Source: Athripsodes cinereus
Lineage: Eukaryota; Arthropoda; Insecta; Trichoptera; Leptoceridae
Reading direction: 5' to 3'
Length of the DNA stretch: 64,000 bases
Assembly: GCA_947579605.1 (NCBI GenBank)
Contig: OX388327.1
Location: 3,459,122 to 3,523,121, forward strand
Part shown: piece after piece, positions 23,201 to 38,200 of the stretch
Position numbering within the stretch: position 1 is the stretch's first letter
Layout of the letters: every line of letters begins with the position of its first letter
Notes under the pieces: model-generated
The model's input: only the letters and a program-made list of their open reading frames with translations
Told to the model about the DNA's origin: nothing
The model's database searches: none
Translations under genes and position numbers: made by a program

Positions 23201-26200
23201 CCAGTACAAAAATTGTATGTAAGTATATAGAATGATGTATAGTGATACTTAGATGAACGAGCATGGGCGAGTGAAATTACTCATTTCTAGTCAAGAGTGA
23301 CTGTTGAGTTGGGTGTGAGAGTAGTAATCCAAGTCAAGTTTATTAAAAATGTTGTGTTTTACTTATTTAACTATTTAGATTTAGTAGTATAAAGTCAAAA
23401 ATAGAGCCAGGTTACAGAAATAAATTTTTAATGAAGAATTTACTTACCTAAGTTGACAGATCCACTCAAAATCAAAAGAACTCCTTATATTGGAGTCCAC
23501 CAGAGATTTGGTAATGTCCCTAGCATGTACTTCTATCACAATGAGAGGGAAGAGGATCTCCCGTTGCAGGAAGGTAAGCTCACCCTTGGCGAGGTTGCGG
23601 AGACTGTCCAACTGAAAATTGTCAAATTGGACAGAATATATAATAATGAAATACCTATTATTATTACACCTTCAAGTTGGGTCCCATGAACTTTGAAAAA
23701 TCCTGACAATTTGAATAAAACTACTTTCTTCAATATTTAAATATTATCTCTACTATCATAGCCCATCCCATAACAAAAAGCACAGGTAGTCTTATCCATG
23801 TCACTAAAATAACCATTCAGGATGAGTGGCAGCTCATCACTGCTAATTTGAAGTTTTTTAATGTCTATACGTAATGTTTTTAGAATACCTGGTTTTTAAA
23901 CGACACTAGAAAACTTTACTAAAACATTAGGAAACCTGTTAATTACTGGGGACCAACTGAACTAGATTTAAATACTGTGTACATAACTCACATTCTCCAG
24001 CACCAGCTTATAGAACTCTGGCACCTTTCTCTGTGTGATGGCCTCCTCCACACTACACGTCCACCAGGACTGACTGCATGCTATTACGGCCTGCCCAGGC
24101 CAGCAGAGTACCCACGCAGCACGACTCTGTTTGTACAGATCCGCTATGCAGTCCAACAATATCAGACGCACTAGAATATTAAATAATATTTATCATTCGG
24201 ACAAAAATAGTAATATTCTTTTATTCACAAGGTTTCTGATGTCCCACTCATATAAAAATAATATCAGAGAGCTGGGAATGTTGTGAGAGGAGCCGACTCA
24301 TTGGGGCAAAGAAACTCTTAATGAAGGATGCCGGTTTCTGATCTATGCACTAGAGTGGAGGGTTGAAGAGCAATTGAATCACATCATTTATACTATCTTA
24401 CATAGTATAAGTAGTCCTCTCAGTGCTGTTAAAAATAAGATATTAAAAATGGACGGTACACTTTTTTACTGTTGATATGTTTTGAACATTTGTCTGTCGA
24501 CAATGCCTTTATCAGTGTGATCAGAATAAACTTTACCTGTGTTCTTCATGGTGTCTTCCAACAGACTCAGCCAATCTTCCACATTTCCAGAAGGGTAAAA
24601 GAGGTACTTGAGAGGCACCACCTCTCCCTCCATCGAATGGATCTCTGTGATGCGTTTGTCTTCTTCAAATGTCAGCTGTAATGATAAAGTAATTTACATT
24701 TAATTCATCAGGTACTGCAGTGGATGAGCTTAGTACTTACTGTGACAATGTGACAAAGTTTGTAGATGAAGTTAGATTTTACTATGGATTAGTTTAGGTT
24801 TTACTGTAGATGAACTGAAGTGGGGGAGATTAGATTTTATTGGAGATGAGCTTAGCTTCAACTGAGAAATAGCTCAGATGTTATCACCGTATATATGAAC
24901 TAAAGTTTTACAGTTCAGACTTTGTATCAACTTGCTGGTTAACTGCTCAGTAGGCCTAGTCAAAACACATTTAAGCGTTACGTTTTCGTTAAAACGTTGA
25001 TGACGTTGCGAGAACGCGTCAATTTTCGTAGCTACTTGTGTATTTTAGTTACGAAAATTGATGCGTTCTCGCAACCTCGTCTTGTTTGAACGAAAACGAA
25101 ACGAAAACGTAACGCTTAAATGTGTTTTGACTAAAGGCCCAGGTTTTACAGTGAATGACTTAATTGATAATTTTACTATGAATGAGTTTTACTGTTAGAT
25201 ATTTGCGTAGTAGAAGAAGGATGTGAGTGTGAGAGAGAAACGAAGAAGTATGGTGATAGTTGTGTGAATGAGGATGTGCGAGTGAGGCAGACGTATGCTG
25301 TCCTCATGTTAAGAGAGTCATATTCTGTCGTGTGTTGTGTGAGGTTTCATTCAATGTATTAGAGTCATCTGTGTATTGTTCAAAAGTAGAATAGAAAGAA
25401 ATGTAAAAAGCGATCGTATTTCATTTAACACTGAGAAAGAGTTTAGATTTTACTGTGAATGGGCTATTTATTATACGAAACAAACATTTTACAAACCATA
25501 GCAATATTCTCAAAACACTTCCTGAGATGTGGTTGGACAGCCAGAGGTTCTCTCGCCCGTGCCAAGATCCCTAGCAACTCATCATCAGACAGGAAGTACA
25601 GGCGGGGGAACCTGCTCCTCTTCAGCTCCATGTACTCTGACAGACCCTTGGCAGCTGCGTTCAGGGACAAAGTAGCCTCCTCCAGACTCTCTAAAAGATT
25701 CTGACTGGGACACACTATCATGATCTGAAAAGGGTTATCATATAATTTCTTCTTTTTAACCTTCAGCACTCGAGGACTAGGAGAGCCGACCCCAAGTAAA
25801 TGGGATAAAGGCGAGGGCGAAGAAGAAGAACCTTCAGCACACCTCTTCGAAGTACAGAACAGAAACATGTCACATTCATTGAGTCACTTCTTCCCAGGAT
25901 ATTCCTAATGCTTTGATATCAATGTTACAGGAACATAGCATTGTGAAAGAGGGTCATTCAGATTGTCAGAAACCTTGTGACACATCTCTCCTATATCATG
26001 GAGACTACAATTCATGATTACTGACACACAGTGATGCTGTGCATCACATTTTTTTTTTAAGAATGTACATATTATTATAGACAGGGTGTTCTTATCCAAA
26101 CAAAAAATAAATGTCATTCAGACAGGATGATGATGGGTGTTGGATGTATGGATGATTCTATGTTCTCTTTGTGGTCCAGACAGTTATTGCAATAAGGAGA

Positions 26201-29200
26201 GCATTCCAGTAAATTTCCCTTTTTCTTGTGGACTGTATATTGTTTGATTCCTTCCTTGTTCTCAAGTATGTTGAAACGGGAATTTGTAGTAAAATCACTA
26301 TTTTTAAACTATTTTACATTTATTATGAAGAAACAACAATGAACACGTAACACAACTTATATGTATAATTTTATATAAACGTGGTAAGTACTGATAGTTA
26401 CTGTATGCTGTATGATCGAACTACACTTGAAAGAAGCAAGAAAGAGAATGAAGAATATTGAAGCAAATAAGATATTATGAGTTTATCCACAGACCTTTGG
26501 CAATTCATTGGTGGAGGCCATGATCCTTCTCCATGTGCCCTCCATAGTCCTATACTTTTTGGACTCGACAGGCAGCTCCTTCACAATATCCTCAGAAGTG
26601 AATATGGGCTCCAGGTACATCCACTGTCTGCATAAACAAAATAATGTATCACATTTTGTAGGCATATAATATTTCTATAACTTAGTTGTATTATTTTGGA
26701 AAAAGAAATTAATTAATGAATTTAGTTGGAAGATATCTCAACCTAGTGATAAACTCATCGCCTGAAAGTGAAGTAATTGGTGAACTAACTATATGTATAA
26801 CAAAAATACAAGAGTTACTTTTGACACTCTATCCAAGTCTCAAGCACAGCCAGCGTGAGCAGAAGCTTATCGTTCCAACTGTTGATCTTTCCCTCAAAAG
26901 CCGCCTTGAAGGGTGAGAAATTGAGTTGTTGGGTCAGCATCAAGTGGTCGTTTAACATCTGCATTGTCTCATCTGCAACCTTCATTATGAACGTCCCTGC
27001 AAAGGTCGCAATACAGACATACTGTTACAAGTTGTCTATGGTAGATATCAGATGGGATTTGTCTGTGGTGAAATATGCAATGACAATGGTGTCAAACAGT
27101 AAAGGGTCGTTCACATATGTTCACTTTCAGTGATCACTCCGGATGATCCTCCAAGATGAACAGGTGTGAACGGGCGTTTCATCGCTAGTGATCACTAGCG
27201 ATGACGGAGGAAAGAGATTACCACTCGTCATAATTTTGATGAACGGTCCTTTCACTGAAACGACCATAAACAAGTTTTATCTTATTATTTGTTTAATTCT
27301 CTATGAATTTGTATCGAATGTCAGAATCATGTACAAAATTATTATGCAGTCGAGAGCTATATTTATTTATTTTAAGTGTTATTTTCCATGTTTGAATTTG
27401 TTTAATTGTTTTTGTACGAAAATATGTCAAACTACATACGACATGACTGAGAGTGTAGACATGGCAGTGAAAGCATAGGATGAACCAATGTGAACAGACG
27501 TGTTCACTTTCGATGAACAGGTTTGACCCTGACACTCTGGATGATCATCCAAAGTGAAGCAATGTGAATGCTACTTTACAGGGTGCTTTGACGTTTTGAG
27601 AATAGCTGAGTTAATGCAGTTTTTATCCAGGTGTGGATGTTGTCAGTCTTGAGATTTTCAATCAATACACAATAGAAGTGAAATTAAGGAACGTATTAGA
27701 AAAAAAAACAGCTGTATTTGATCTCAAATCTATGGTCGTTTGAAAATATCAACATGAACTCATTGAATCATTGAAAAATTAATGTCATTTACAAATATGG
27801 TAGTTTTCTGTTTATGGTAGTTTTTTTATTTAAAACCGTTGAGCAGCCAGCAAAGAATTGGTCTCCCAATCTTTTCTGTAAGTTTTCGAGTGTCCTGTAA
27901 AAGGTAAGTGTTCAAAAGATAGAGAAATTTTACATCTCCATTCCAGCGACGATGTTTGTCACCCATTCTGAATATCTCAATATTTTTTGGCACATAGAAG
28001 AAGACAGCTTGCATGTTTATTACATATTATATTATTATATTCAGTGACGAGGTTTGCTACCCACCCTGAATGTCTCAATTTTTTATTGACTCAGAGAAAA
28101 TGGCTTGCATGTTCATTGCATGCAGCTGATCTACTGGCTACCCTACATGTGGCATGTGCGGTGGTGGTATGGATGGATTTTCTGTTTATTAAAATAAATA
28201 GCAAGGGGTGAATTTCACACAATATTTTCAAAGTAACAACCTGTATTCTTATATGGCATCAGTTCCAGATTCTTGTCCTGCCACTCTCCCATCATCTTGT
28301 CCAGAGCCTGTTCTATGGCAAACTCCTTGCTGGCAGCCTCTCCAATGTGCGCTATCAGGTCCCCGTACTCCGCTACGCCCTGATCCAAACACATCTTGAA
28401 TGTCTGCTTTGCGTTCATTGTCAGTGGAAGACCTTTGAAACAAAAATAAATCATTTAAATGTTCAAAATAAATTTTGTGGAAAACCATTGAAAGTTGAAG
28501 AAAGGTGATAACGTATGTAAACTTAGGAGGTTACTTCTGACGCGATCATTAGGTAAGCAAAATCTCAATCTAACTCTTAGAAATGCTAATTTGACCGTCA
28601 AGAGACTGCCCGGGTTCTAAAATATTTTAAGTTTAACATTGGGCAAAAAACAGTAAATCATCTAACAATATTTCAACTTAATTTGAGAATATTTGAGTTC
28701 ATCATAAACCCAAATTCATATTTATCAAAACAAAAATAACAAATTTCCCAGAAAAATACAGAAAACTTATTTTTTGCTAATAAAAATAAAAAGCACAATT
28801 TAATCTTGTGAAAAATCTAGTTTGTAGCTTAAAACTAAAGTATAATACATTTTTTAGTCAAGACGGATGTTGTTGATGACATTGGATGGTTTGTTTCTTT
28901 GATACCTGTTATTTCAATGACTTCATTCCAGTGCTTCTCTTTCATTCCAGGATTCTTCACAGCCAATAGCACCGGTACATAGCGCTTGAAGTCTTCTACA
29001 TCTTGCTGTAAGACAACATAAATGCAGCCATATTTACAAACAAAGAATAACTGCTATAGAAATTGTTAGACATGACCAAGCGACAACTTACATACAAACA
29101 GAGATTAGAGCTATTCCGACTTTATATCCGAGGTTATAAATATCAAAATTTGACTATTGGAATATTGAGAAGGTGCATTAGAGATAAAATTGATTTGCAT

Positions 29201-32200
29201 AAAAGTTTTGATTCAACCAGGGAAAACAAGTTGTTTGGTCAGTTAGATTTTGCATTTAGTCAGGTTTAACATTTTTAAAAAAAAAGTAGATATACGTCGC
29301 CGCATGCATAATTTGACTTATGTGAGCGCGCGATGCAAAACTACAACGCTGCAAATGCCGCACGAGTACGAACGCATTTTATCACTTGTGGATATTATAA
29401 TTAAGTAATAAAATGCGTTCTTACTCCTGCGGCATTTGTAGCATTGAAGTTTTGCATCGCGCGCTCACATAAGTCAAATTATGCATGCGGCGACGTATAT
29501 CTGGGTTTTGTTATATACCCAAATACAACCTTATACACCTTTCACAGTAAGCTACTAAAAGCTTGTGTTGTGAAAGGCGAGTTTGGAGCGTGGAACACCC
29601 GGCTAAGAATTGGTCTCCCACTCTTTTCCGTAAGTTTTAAAATGTCCAGTAAAAGGCAGGTGCTCAAAATAATTAAGACAATTTACATCTTCATTTCAGC
29701 GATGAGGTTTGCCACCCATCCTGAATGTCTTAATTTTTCGTAAGCACCTATAGGAAAGCTTGCATGTTTATTACATATGGCTGGTCTGCTGGCTACCCCA
29801 CTTGTGGGATAAGTCGTGATGGTATAGTAGTAGTTGATGGAGACTAAATTTGCATTTTTTTTGTGAGTATATCTATAAAAACTTAAGATTAGAAACCATG
29901 GTGATCCATTGATTTGAAGACTCACAGTCTTATTAATAAACGTGGATTAAATTTCTAGAAGGAGATGAACCACCGATCAGACAAAAAACGTATTGATAAA
30001 CGTTGATCAGCGTGAACCTAGTTTAAAAGTGGTTGATCCGCCTCTCAAGGTGGTTTAAGTAAGGTGATTTAAGTAAGGTGATTTAAATCGGCGTCATCTG
30101 CCCGCCATGTTGGATTTTACGTCAGATGTTTGCTATGTGGGTTTACATGTACGTTTTGCAGTTATTTTACAATTTATCGGAGTTGGTTTGGGTTAAAAAT
30201 ACGCTTAAGTAGTATCCGAATGTGAATTTAATTCAATCAGTTGTTTTTCTTGTGATAATAGACACTTTTTTCGTGTGACAGAACACCAGTTTCTTAATTT
30301 GTTTTTTGATAGACGCATTTAATTGTTTCGTGACAGATACTTTTTTCCATGTTGTATGAAAGTTATATTGATTGATTCTGAATTGAGAATTATTCCTGTA
30401 CATCATTTGAATGTAAAAGGGAAAGCAGAAAATAAAATTTTACTGATGGTTAGTAATGCATATTGTGCGCAGTGTTATGTTATACCCATATCACTGATTG
30501 TGTGTCGGATTATGATTTATTTGATAAATAAATAAAATGTCATTCCATTATTACATTTGCTTTTCAATTATACAAACCTTCCTCATCATATTTTATATTT
30601 CTGTGTATTTGGGTACAAAATGTCAGATGAAAAAACCAATACAGTGGAACCTCTCATAACGAGTATTCGCATAACGAGCAAAAGAAAAAGTGAAAAAGTT
30701 GCTCCCATAAAAATGGATAATTATTTGTCATAAATTCATATTTTTATTTAGATGCAAGTAATATTGAACTCACTTTGATCTTGATGGCCACAGACTGCAC
30801 AACGGGCAGGTCGCTGAAGGACTTGACGCACTTGGATAGTGTTTTGATATAATCATTAACAGTTGCCTCAATGGGCTCCACATCCACTTGGTGCAGAGGA
30901 TTGTTCATCCAGATGTCATAGAAATTGTAGAAATCTGAAATGTATACATATAAAAAAAAGTATATTTAACTCTCAATTGTTTTTGTAATTGTCTCAGTAA
31001 ATAATGAATTGTCTAATAAGATAAATATCACTATTTTATTTTGCTCTTCACTATATATTGGTTACTGCAATATTAATCATTATACAGTGTTAAAAATCAT
31101 CAATTAAATAATACTATTAACTTTCTTTTATGGTTTGTTGACCATGGAATTCGCTAGAGTGCCACGGTCAAACCTGGCAACATTATTATTGAGTTTACAT
31201 TTATGATGACCTCAAGCGCCCGCCTTCTTGGTGAATATTCTAGCAAATGACGCCATTCCTCTCGCTCTGTACGCGGTATCTGTTTATGCGGACAGTGGTA
31301 AGTGTGAGTGGGATAGCAGCATTATTAGTTTTACTTTAATGTACATAGTTTGTAAAAAGTAAAAAAAAAAAAACCTAGCGGGTACTATAGTCTGCATTGT
31401 AAAATTAAAAAGTGTGTTTGATGCACAATGTGTAAACAATTTAATAATCAGAGTTTCAACCAATATTCTGATCTTGCACATGAATTTCGCTGACATTTTT
31501 GTCTATTTATCTATACCATCACTGCATCTACAACAAGTGAGGTACCCAACAGACTAACTGCATGATGTAATGAATATAAAGCTCGTCCTCTCTATGCCAA
31601 TAAAATAACAAGACATTCAAGATGGTTGGTTTACCTCAACACTGTTGAATGAAACATATTACATAAGTGATGTTTTACAAATACATGCCTCTTACAGGGC
31701 ATCAGAAAACTAATAGAAAAGAGTGGGATACCTATCCTTTGCCAGGGACTTTATGGAACTTATTTAGATCTGTCTTTTTTAATACAAAAAATAACTTTGT
31801 TCCTTACCGGAAGCTGTAACCCATAAGTTTCTATACGGCTCAAACTCCTTAATGAGATTGTTGAGGTCATCAAAGGGAGTGACGGGAATACCAAACAGTT
31901 TCTGTCTTCTGTTGAGCAGAGATCCAAACTCCTGGGTCTCTTTAATTGACTTCCACGCTTTCTTTATGTCATTGGCAATCTCATGAACCTATAAAACAAC
32001 AAAAAAAATAAAAAACACACAATGTCTGCCGCCACCTATTAGAATGGAAAGATTTAGGCCGACACAGAAAGTGACTAAGTATGTATTTGTACCTTTGTGA
32101 TGTCTTTCTGTATGGTGAGATCCTTAACCTGTGATGTGAACATATCCACTTTATCCATCAGCACCTGCTCATCCATTTGGTGCAGCTTTAGAAACTTGTC

Positions 32201-35200
32201 CGTCTCCTCCAATAAGTACTCTTCAGTTTCTTCAATCTGAAAACAAACAAAACAGTAAATATTTCATAATAATTGTATCCTTTCCAATTTATCTACACCA
32301 GAGGTTCCCAATTCGGCGATGAGGTTTGCCACCCATCCTGAATGTCTTAATTTTATATTGGCACGGAGAAGACAGCTTGCATGTTTTATATGCAGCTGGT
32401 CTGCTGGCTACCCCACTCGTGGGATATGCCGTGATGGTATAGTAGTAGTAGTAGGTTCCCAAACTTTTTTCTCGTAAACCACATTCAAAAATTTTCTAAT
32501 TCTGATGGACCCCCTGTATTTCTACCCCCCCCCCCCTCCGTAGCCAAATTTTCAAAACGGAATAGGAATTTGAAATATATCAAAAACTCCTCAGTTTTCT
32601 TCTAATTCCAAAACTCTAAAGGGAATGCAATTAAGGGTATGTTCACATGGCAAAAATTTGCACTAAATATAAGGATTTTTCAGTTTGAAAACTTGCGCGT
32701 CTAGAAATCCTTATATTTACCTTACAAGCGGTCACATGAGCGCGCGTTAGTGCAGCGCTTAGAGAAAAAGTCTCAAGACGTGCGTTACCACGTGTTTATA
32801 TACTAATGTAAAGTCCGTTTGCTGTTCATATGAGCTCGCGCTTTTATCACGATTCTACATACTATTTTTTGCAGTTTTGTTAATTTTCGCAATTATAAAT
32901 TGTTTTTCCAGTAAAATGACTGAATCTGAAGATATTGACATCGACCTACTAATTGATAAACCAGACTGACAAATAGTGATGAGTACACTCACAATGTGCG
33001 TTAGCGCTCGTCATCTGAACACTCATTTTATTTGATCGCGCGCAACGGGTGTTACATGTGAACTTAGCCTTAAAGTATGAAATGTTAATATGTAATAAAA
33101 AGATCACTAATTCTGATGCAACGAGTGTGAAACGAAAAGACCAACTTGCATAGCACAATCGTGAAATTCATTTAATTTCACTACATAACTTTGTGTGATT
33201 GGAGGTTGACAGCATAAATTGACCTATATTATTCAATTAGACAACCTATATTTACTCACAATATTGGCCAGTTTATTTGGCCACCCAACAGCCTCCCACA
33301 GCAGAGCAAAGTCCTCATTCTCCAGAGCCACGTAAAAGTGATCCAACACAATATAGTAGTCCTGAAATAAATGACAATATATCACAACAGAAAATCATCT
33401 ATATTGACTTTGAATCTAAACAATTTCGATCAAGTGCACACACAAAAACTGAAAATTACAGTATTAATAAGAATGGGTGTTTATTCAGGAGTGGTGGTGA
33501 TGTGTGGCGGCTGCTACAGAGATAACTTGCACACTCTAAGTTATTTCTCGTATATGAGTAAGTGATTATGACAACTTACACTTCTGACTCTCTTCATAAC
33601 ATCCTCTTGCACCATGACTGTGTACGGTATAGTCTCCATCCACTCCCTTATTTCAAAGATGTGCTCTATGGAGTTGGGAGGCTCTCCCAGTTTCCTCGCC
33701 AGCCCCTTGAACTCCACTATCACGTCCTCCACAAACATCTTCTCATCTGCCATGAACATGTTCAGCAGAGCCCGCATTGCGTCCTCACGCTTTTTGATCA
33801 TCTCATTCTAAAACATTAATAATATACAATATGACCTGTGTATTAAGGTTCTACGACGTTTAAGGACGGTTTCATAAAAACAAAAGTTTCTGTAAAATTT
33901 TGACATTTCAGACTTTAAATATAAAGGACTTAATCTTTATGGAACCGGCAGTTAATGTTGCATATTATGTTTAATGCATTAATACGGGGTAGGCAGTGGT
34001 CATGATAATTAGTCAAAAAAAGAAACTATTCGTTAGTCCACAAGATTTCTAACAATCTGAATATCTCTCTCTCTCAAAATTTACTATTCTTAAAAAACAA
34101 ATTTAAAATAAAAAGTGACATCTCAGCGCCAGGAAAGCCACGGGAAGAAGTAGGTAACTAATTGGCACAGAGACACGGCAAATAGAATATGGTTTCTACC
34201 CCCTGTTTTCAGGAGGAGCGTTGAAAGGAGATCGTAATAAATAGTAATATGCTTACCTTAAATGTATCCACGTTGACGATGAAAGGTCCTATAACAATGG
34301 TATGTGGCAGATCCACAATGAGCCTATCCTTTGCATCATAATGCTTCTGTATCTCCTCTCTAATCTCAATCACCGGATGGTTCTCGGCATGGAATTCCCT
34401 ACACACAACATACATACTATTAATCTTCAGTTATTTTAATGAATACATTGTTTTCTGACGAAAGCAATATTGCCACTTTTGTTATCTATAGCTTTGTATT
34501 TTTATTTACATCGAATCTTAAGTATTTTTTGTTGTTGCTGTTGTAAACAGCACATATTATATATTCTGTATAGGTATAATTGTTTTTAAGTTAAGTTTAT
34601 ATTAGCGGAAATTGGCAATAATCCATCTTCTGTTCAACAAGTTTTTGTGTTGAATAAAGATTTTTTGAATTATTAACAAATGAATGAGATATTTGACATC
34701 TTTACTTCAAAAGTGATGAGGTGTTGCCGCACACGCCTTAATTGGTATTCTTTGTTGGATAAGACAACCTGTACGTACGTAAATACAGTAGTTTCACAGG
34801 CCACTCCACTTTTGGGAGCTGCCATGATCATATAGTAGTAGTATATAGAGTTTGTCGGTAGCCTGGAGGCAGAGTCTCGGCCTCATGAATAAGGGGTCCG
34901 TGGTTGATACAAGGTGCCAGCAAACTCCCTTTCATGACACAAGCTTTTAGTAGCTTACTGTGAAAGGTGTATAAGGTTGTATTTGGGTTTATAACAAACC
35001 CAGATACATATTTAAAAAAAAATATATACAAATATTTCTTACAAATAACTTCATTTACTCCATACTGCAATACAATATTTCATAGCACGGTTGTCAAACT
35101 AAATTAGACTGACTGATTATTAATCAAAATATAAGTCAAATTCTGTAATAACATACTCGACATATGTGAAAATATCCAGTTGGCTGAACTCAAAGTAAAC

Positions 35201-38200
35201 CTTGAAGCAATCGCAGTAAGACTTGAGGGGGATTATGGCTTTCTCATAAGCGTGCTCCAGGCAGTCCCTGCAAAACAAACATAATACAACATAAATACAA
35301 ACAACTGTGCTCACATTAGAAGAATGAGCGGATGCAAGAAGAGTGTTGTGGACAGAATGCGCGTGAATAAACTACGGTGGTTTGGACATGTTGAACGAAT
35401 GAACGAGGTAAGAATGACAAAGAGGATATACTTGTCTGAAAGAAAGGGTGTGAGGAAGCGTGGGCGTCCGAGAATCACGTGGCTTGATCACGTGGATCAA
35501 ATTCTCAAGGACGGCCGCGTATTGAGTAAGAGGAAACGACGTGCGTGTATGAGAAACTGTATGAATGTGGAGGAAGCGAAGGAAGTGTGTAAAGATAGAT
35601 CTGTTTGGCATTCCGTTCTCTCTGCCTACCCTCACTTGGGACACGGCGTGAGGGTATAGTATAGTATAGTAATACGACTCACAAAGAAAATGCATATTTT
35701 TAGGCTTGGCTAACTCGACACATCTGAAGTAAACCCAGACTACATGAGAAATTTTACACAATAAACATTTCTTTCTGCAGTATAACGTACTTTGTTTGAA
35801 CCTTGTACTTGTTTACAAGCATACGTAACGACATTGCATTGAGTAGCAATACTCTTTTGTATCTATATAGGCTAGCTAACTGTGTTGAAGGACGCTCATT
35901 ATACTTGTAACTTTGATTTACGTAGTAAAGCTGCTACGCTGTGTTTGCAATATTATATTAGGACAATTACTTGAATATATTATCTTTGTATTATTGAAAG
36001 TCCTTGTTCCTTATTTCAAAAGAACCTACACTGTATACGAGATCCCAGTATACAACTCTTTCTTTGGTGCACCTACTCAATACTAAACAGGAAATTAAAA
36101 TTTAATTTATCAATATTAATTTCATTTTTAATTTGTCAAATGGCAATGTTGAAAATGGCAACAAAACATTTTCAACATACTGGCAATACTTCAACTGCAT
36201 ATCCTGTTTACTGTTGTTGCTATACTTCATGTTTGAGTGTGAGCTAACTGTAGTGTGTTCCAAACTACTCTTTTATTGACTTTGACCTGCTGAATAACCA
36301 TACCACCCGATAATTCTCAACGGGCAATACTGTTGTTTTACGGCGAGAATTTGTCAAATATAATTCAATGATTTAAGTCAGAACAATGCTAATTTAATTG
36401 AATATGACTTATTATCTGAATTCAAAAGAAAAAAGGTGAGGAATACATGTTTGAAAACCTACAAAAATTTAATGTACTAAATTATTCTTTACAAAGAACC
36501 ACGATATGGAACCAGGGAGGATTGATTTGTACGAAATCACATAAAATAGAACAGGCTCGTTTCTTATGAATATTCTTGAGAGAAATGATATTATATAAAT
36601 GAAGACAAAAAGAAGAATTGTCACCTGTATTGCGCCGCACAATCCTCAATGAGTCCAATGGACGTGAGATATAGCTCCTTATCGAACCTGAGGTTGGTCA
36701 TTATGATGGGGTGGACCTGATTGATGAAATGACACTTGTACAGCACGTCACGGAGGAATTTCAAGATTGTTGTCTATAGAACAGAACGGAAAATATTACT
36801 TTCTAGATAAATGAAATAAACAACTAAAAATTACATATTTAAAAAAAGTGTTAAATAGAGAATTATATCTCATTTACTATGTACGAGAATGAGCAGAAGC
36901 AAGAAGAATGTTATATATAGGATGCATGTGAATAAGTTGCATAGTTTAAATACGTGGAGAAAATGGGTGATTCAAGAATTATGTAGAAAGTCCATTTGTC
37001 TGAAAAAACAAATGACAGTGACCTGAAATTATTTTAGTCAGGCGTAAAACCGAAATAATGCTAATCTTCTGAGTTACTTAGCGAGAGATAGCAATTGGAA
37101 AACCAGTTATTCTTTATAAAGTCACTTCCCTGGCAGGATAGCAGAAAGGATAGGGCACCATTTATTCCTATTTCTGCATTCACTTTTCACTTCCGTCACT
37201 GTCGTACAAATCCATGTGCATGCTCTCCTATTTAATTTGCTCAACAATTGTCCATCCTGTAGGATCTGGTTTATATGATCTTGTCATTTGATCCTAAATT
37301 GAGTATCTTATTATATTCTCCAGTCTGATCATAAGGATAACACGAAGAAAATGGAAATTATAATAACTATATAAAAATATATAGGAAGAACAATAAAATA
37401 ATACTTTTTATTATTTATATAATTTATAAGTACCTAAGTATATTGTAAAATGTATCATTTATGTTTTGTATTCCCTTTTTGTAAAAGGTATTTGTCTACA
37501 AACAAATTTAATCTATGCATAAATAAATAATAATTGTGTCAAAACTATTGCACTCACCCCAAATTGTTCTGGAGCAGTTGTATACTTGGGTCCATTCTCA
37601 TCCATAGTAAGACTCAATAGGAAGAGAGACGTGGCCGTGGTGAATGGAGAATTGACAAGATCCTCAGAGTTCCACTGATAGTCCTCTGTGCAATCAAAGG
37701 TGAGGCGACACGGTGTTACCAGGAGGTGGATGAATTGTTCAATGGAGTAGCGAAGCAAATGTCTGATGGAATACTGAAAATGCAATTAGTTAGGCATTTG
37801 TTGCACTGTTTAGTGTAACAAATGCCTCAAGAAATTTTTAGTTAAAGGAAAAATAAAACAAAGTTTTAAGAGACAGATAGTTCAAAGCAATGACCCACAA
37901 TAATTGTTGACAGTAATTTCGTGTTAACAATCATGTGACATCATCGCTCTCAACATTCCTCTCGGGAGCACAGGGCAGAAACCAGTCTCCTCCGTTCAGA
38001 GCGTCTCTGTGCCAATTACATCATCTCTTTCCACGACATTCCCTGCACTTTGATGTTGTTGTGATAGGAACGGTGTATTCTGAAAGAGAGACGCCCAGGC
38101 CGACAGAACCCTTGCGGATGGAATAACAGCGCTCTTTTTGGCCAACTATCATTGGGCACTCTCAGAACATGACCCAGCCAGGACCATTGTCTCTCCTGTA

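Larger units (their letters stand above)
22948..25724 (-). other. DNAH1: DNAH1 exons 23-27: linker and junction to AAA1 (residues ~1064-1360)
   Basis: Exons 25497-25724, 24537-24675, 23992-24170, 23448-23611 and 22948-23127. They encode the mechanical linker: [53 protein letters not shown] and [13 protein letters not shown] are all recognisable. The last exon runs from RYYVEDY to NEYLGN and is about 33 residues longer than the same stretch in vertebrate DNAH1. The extra sequence is acidic and proline-containing ([17 protein letters not shown]). It is in frame, has no stop, and both splice sites of its exon are canonical. Confidence 0.9.

Noticed and set aside
29063..29269. 68-codon [23 protein letters not shown]
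   Set aside because: Looks like a real peptide at first sight, but is alone, has no known motif and no conserved flank that I can see; possibly a decayed repeat, not supported as a gene.
32520..32540. C-run near 32526-32538 and the C-run at 10045-10062 as regulatory G-quadruplex sites
   Set aside because: Simple homopolymer-like tracts without four separated G-runs; no support for a function.
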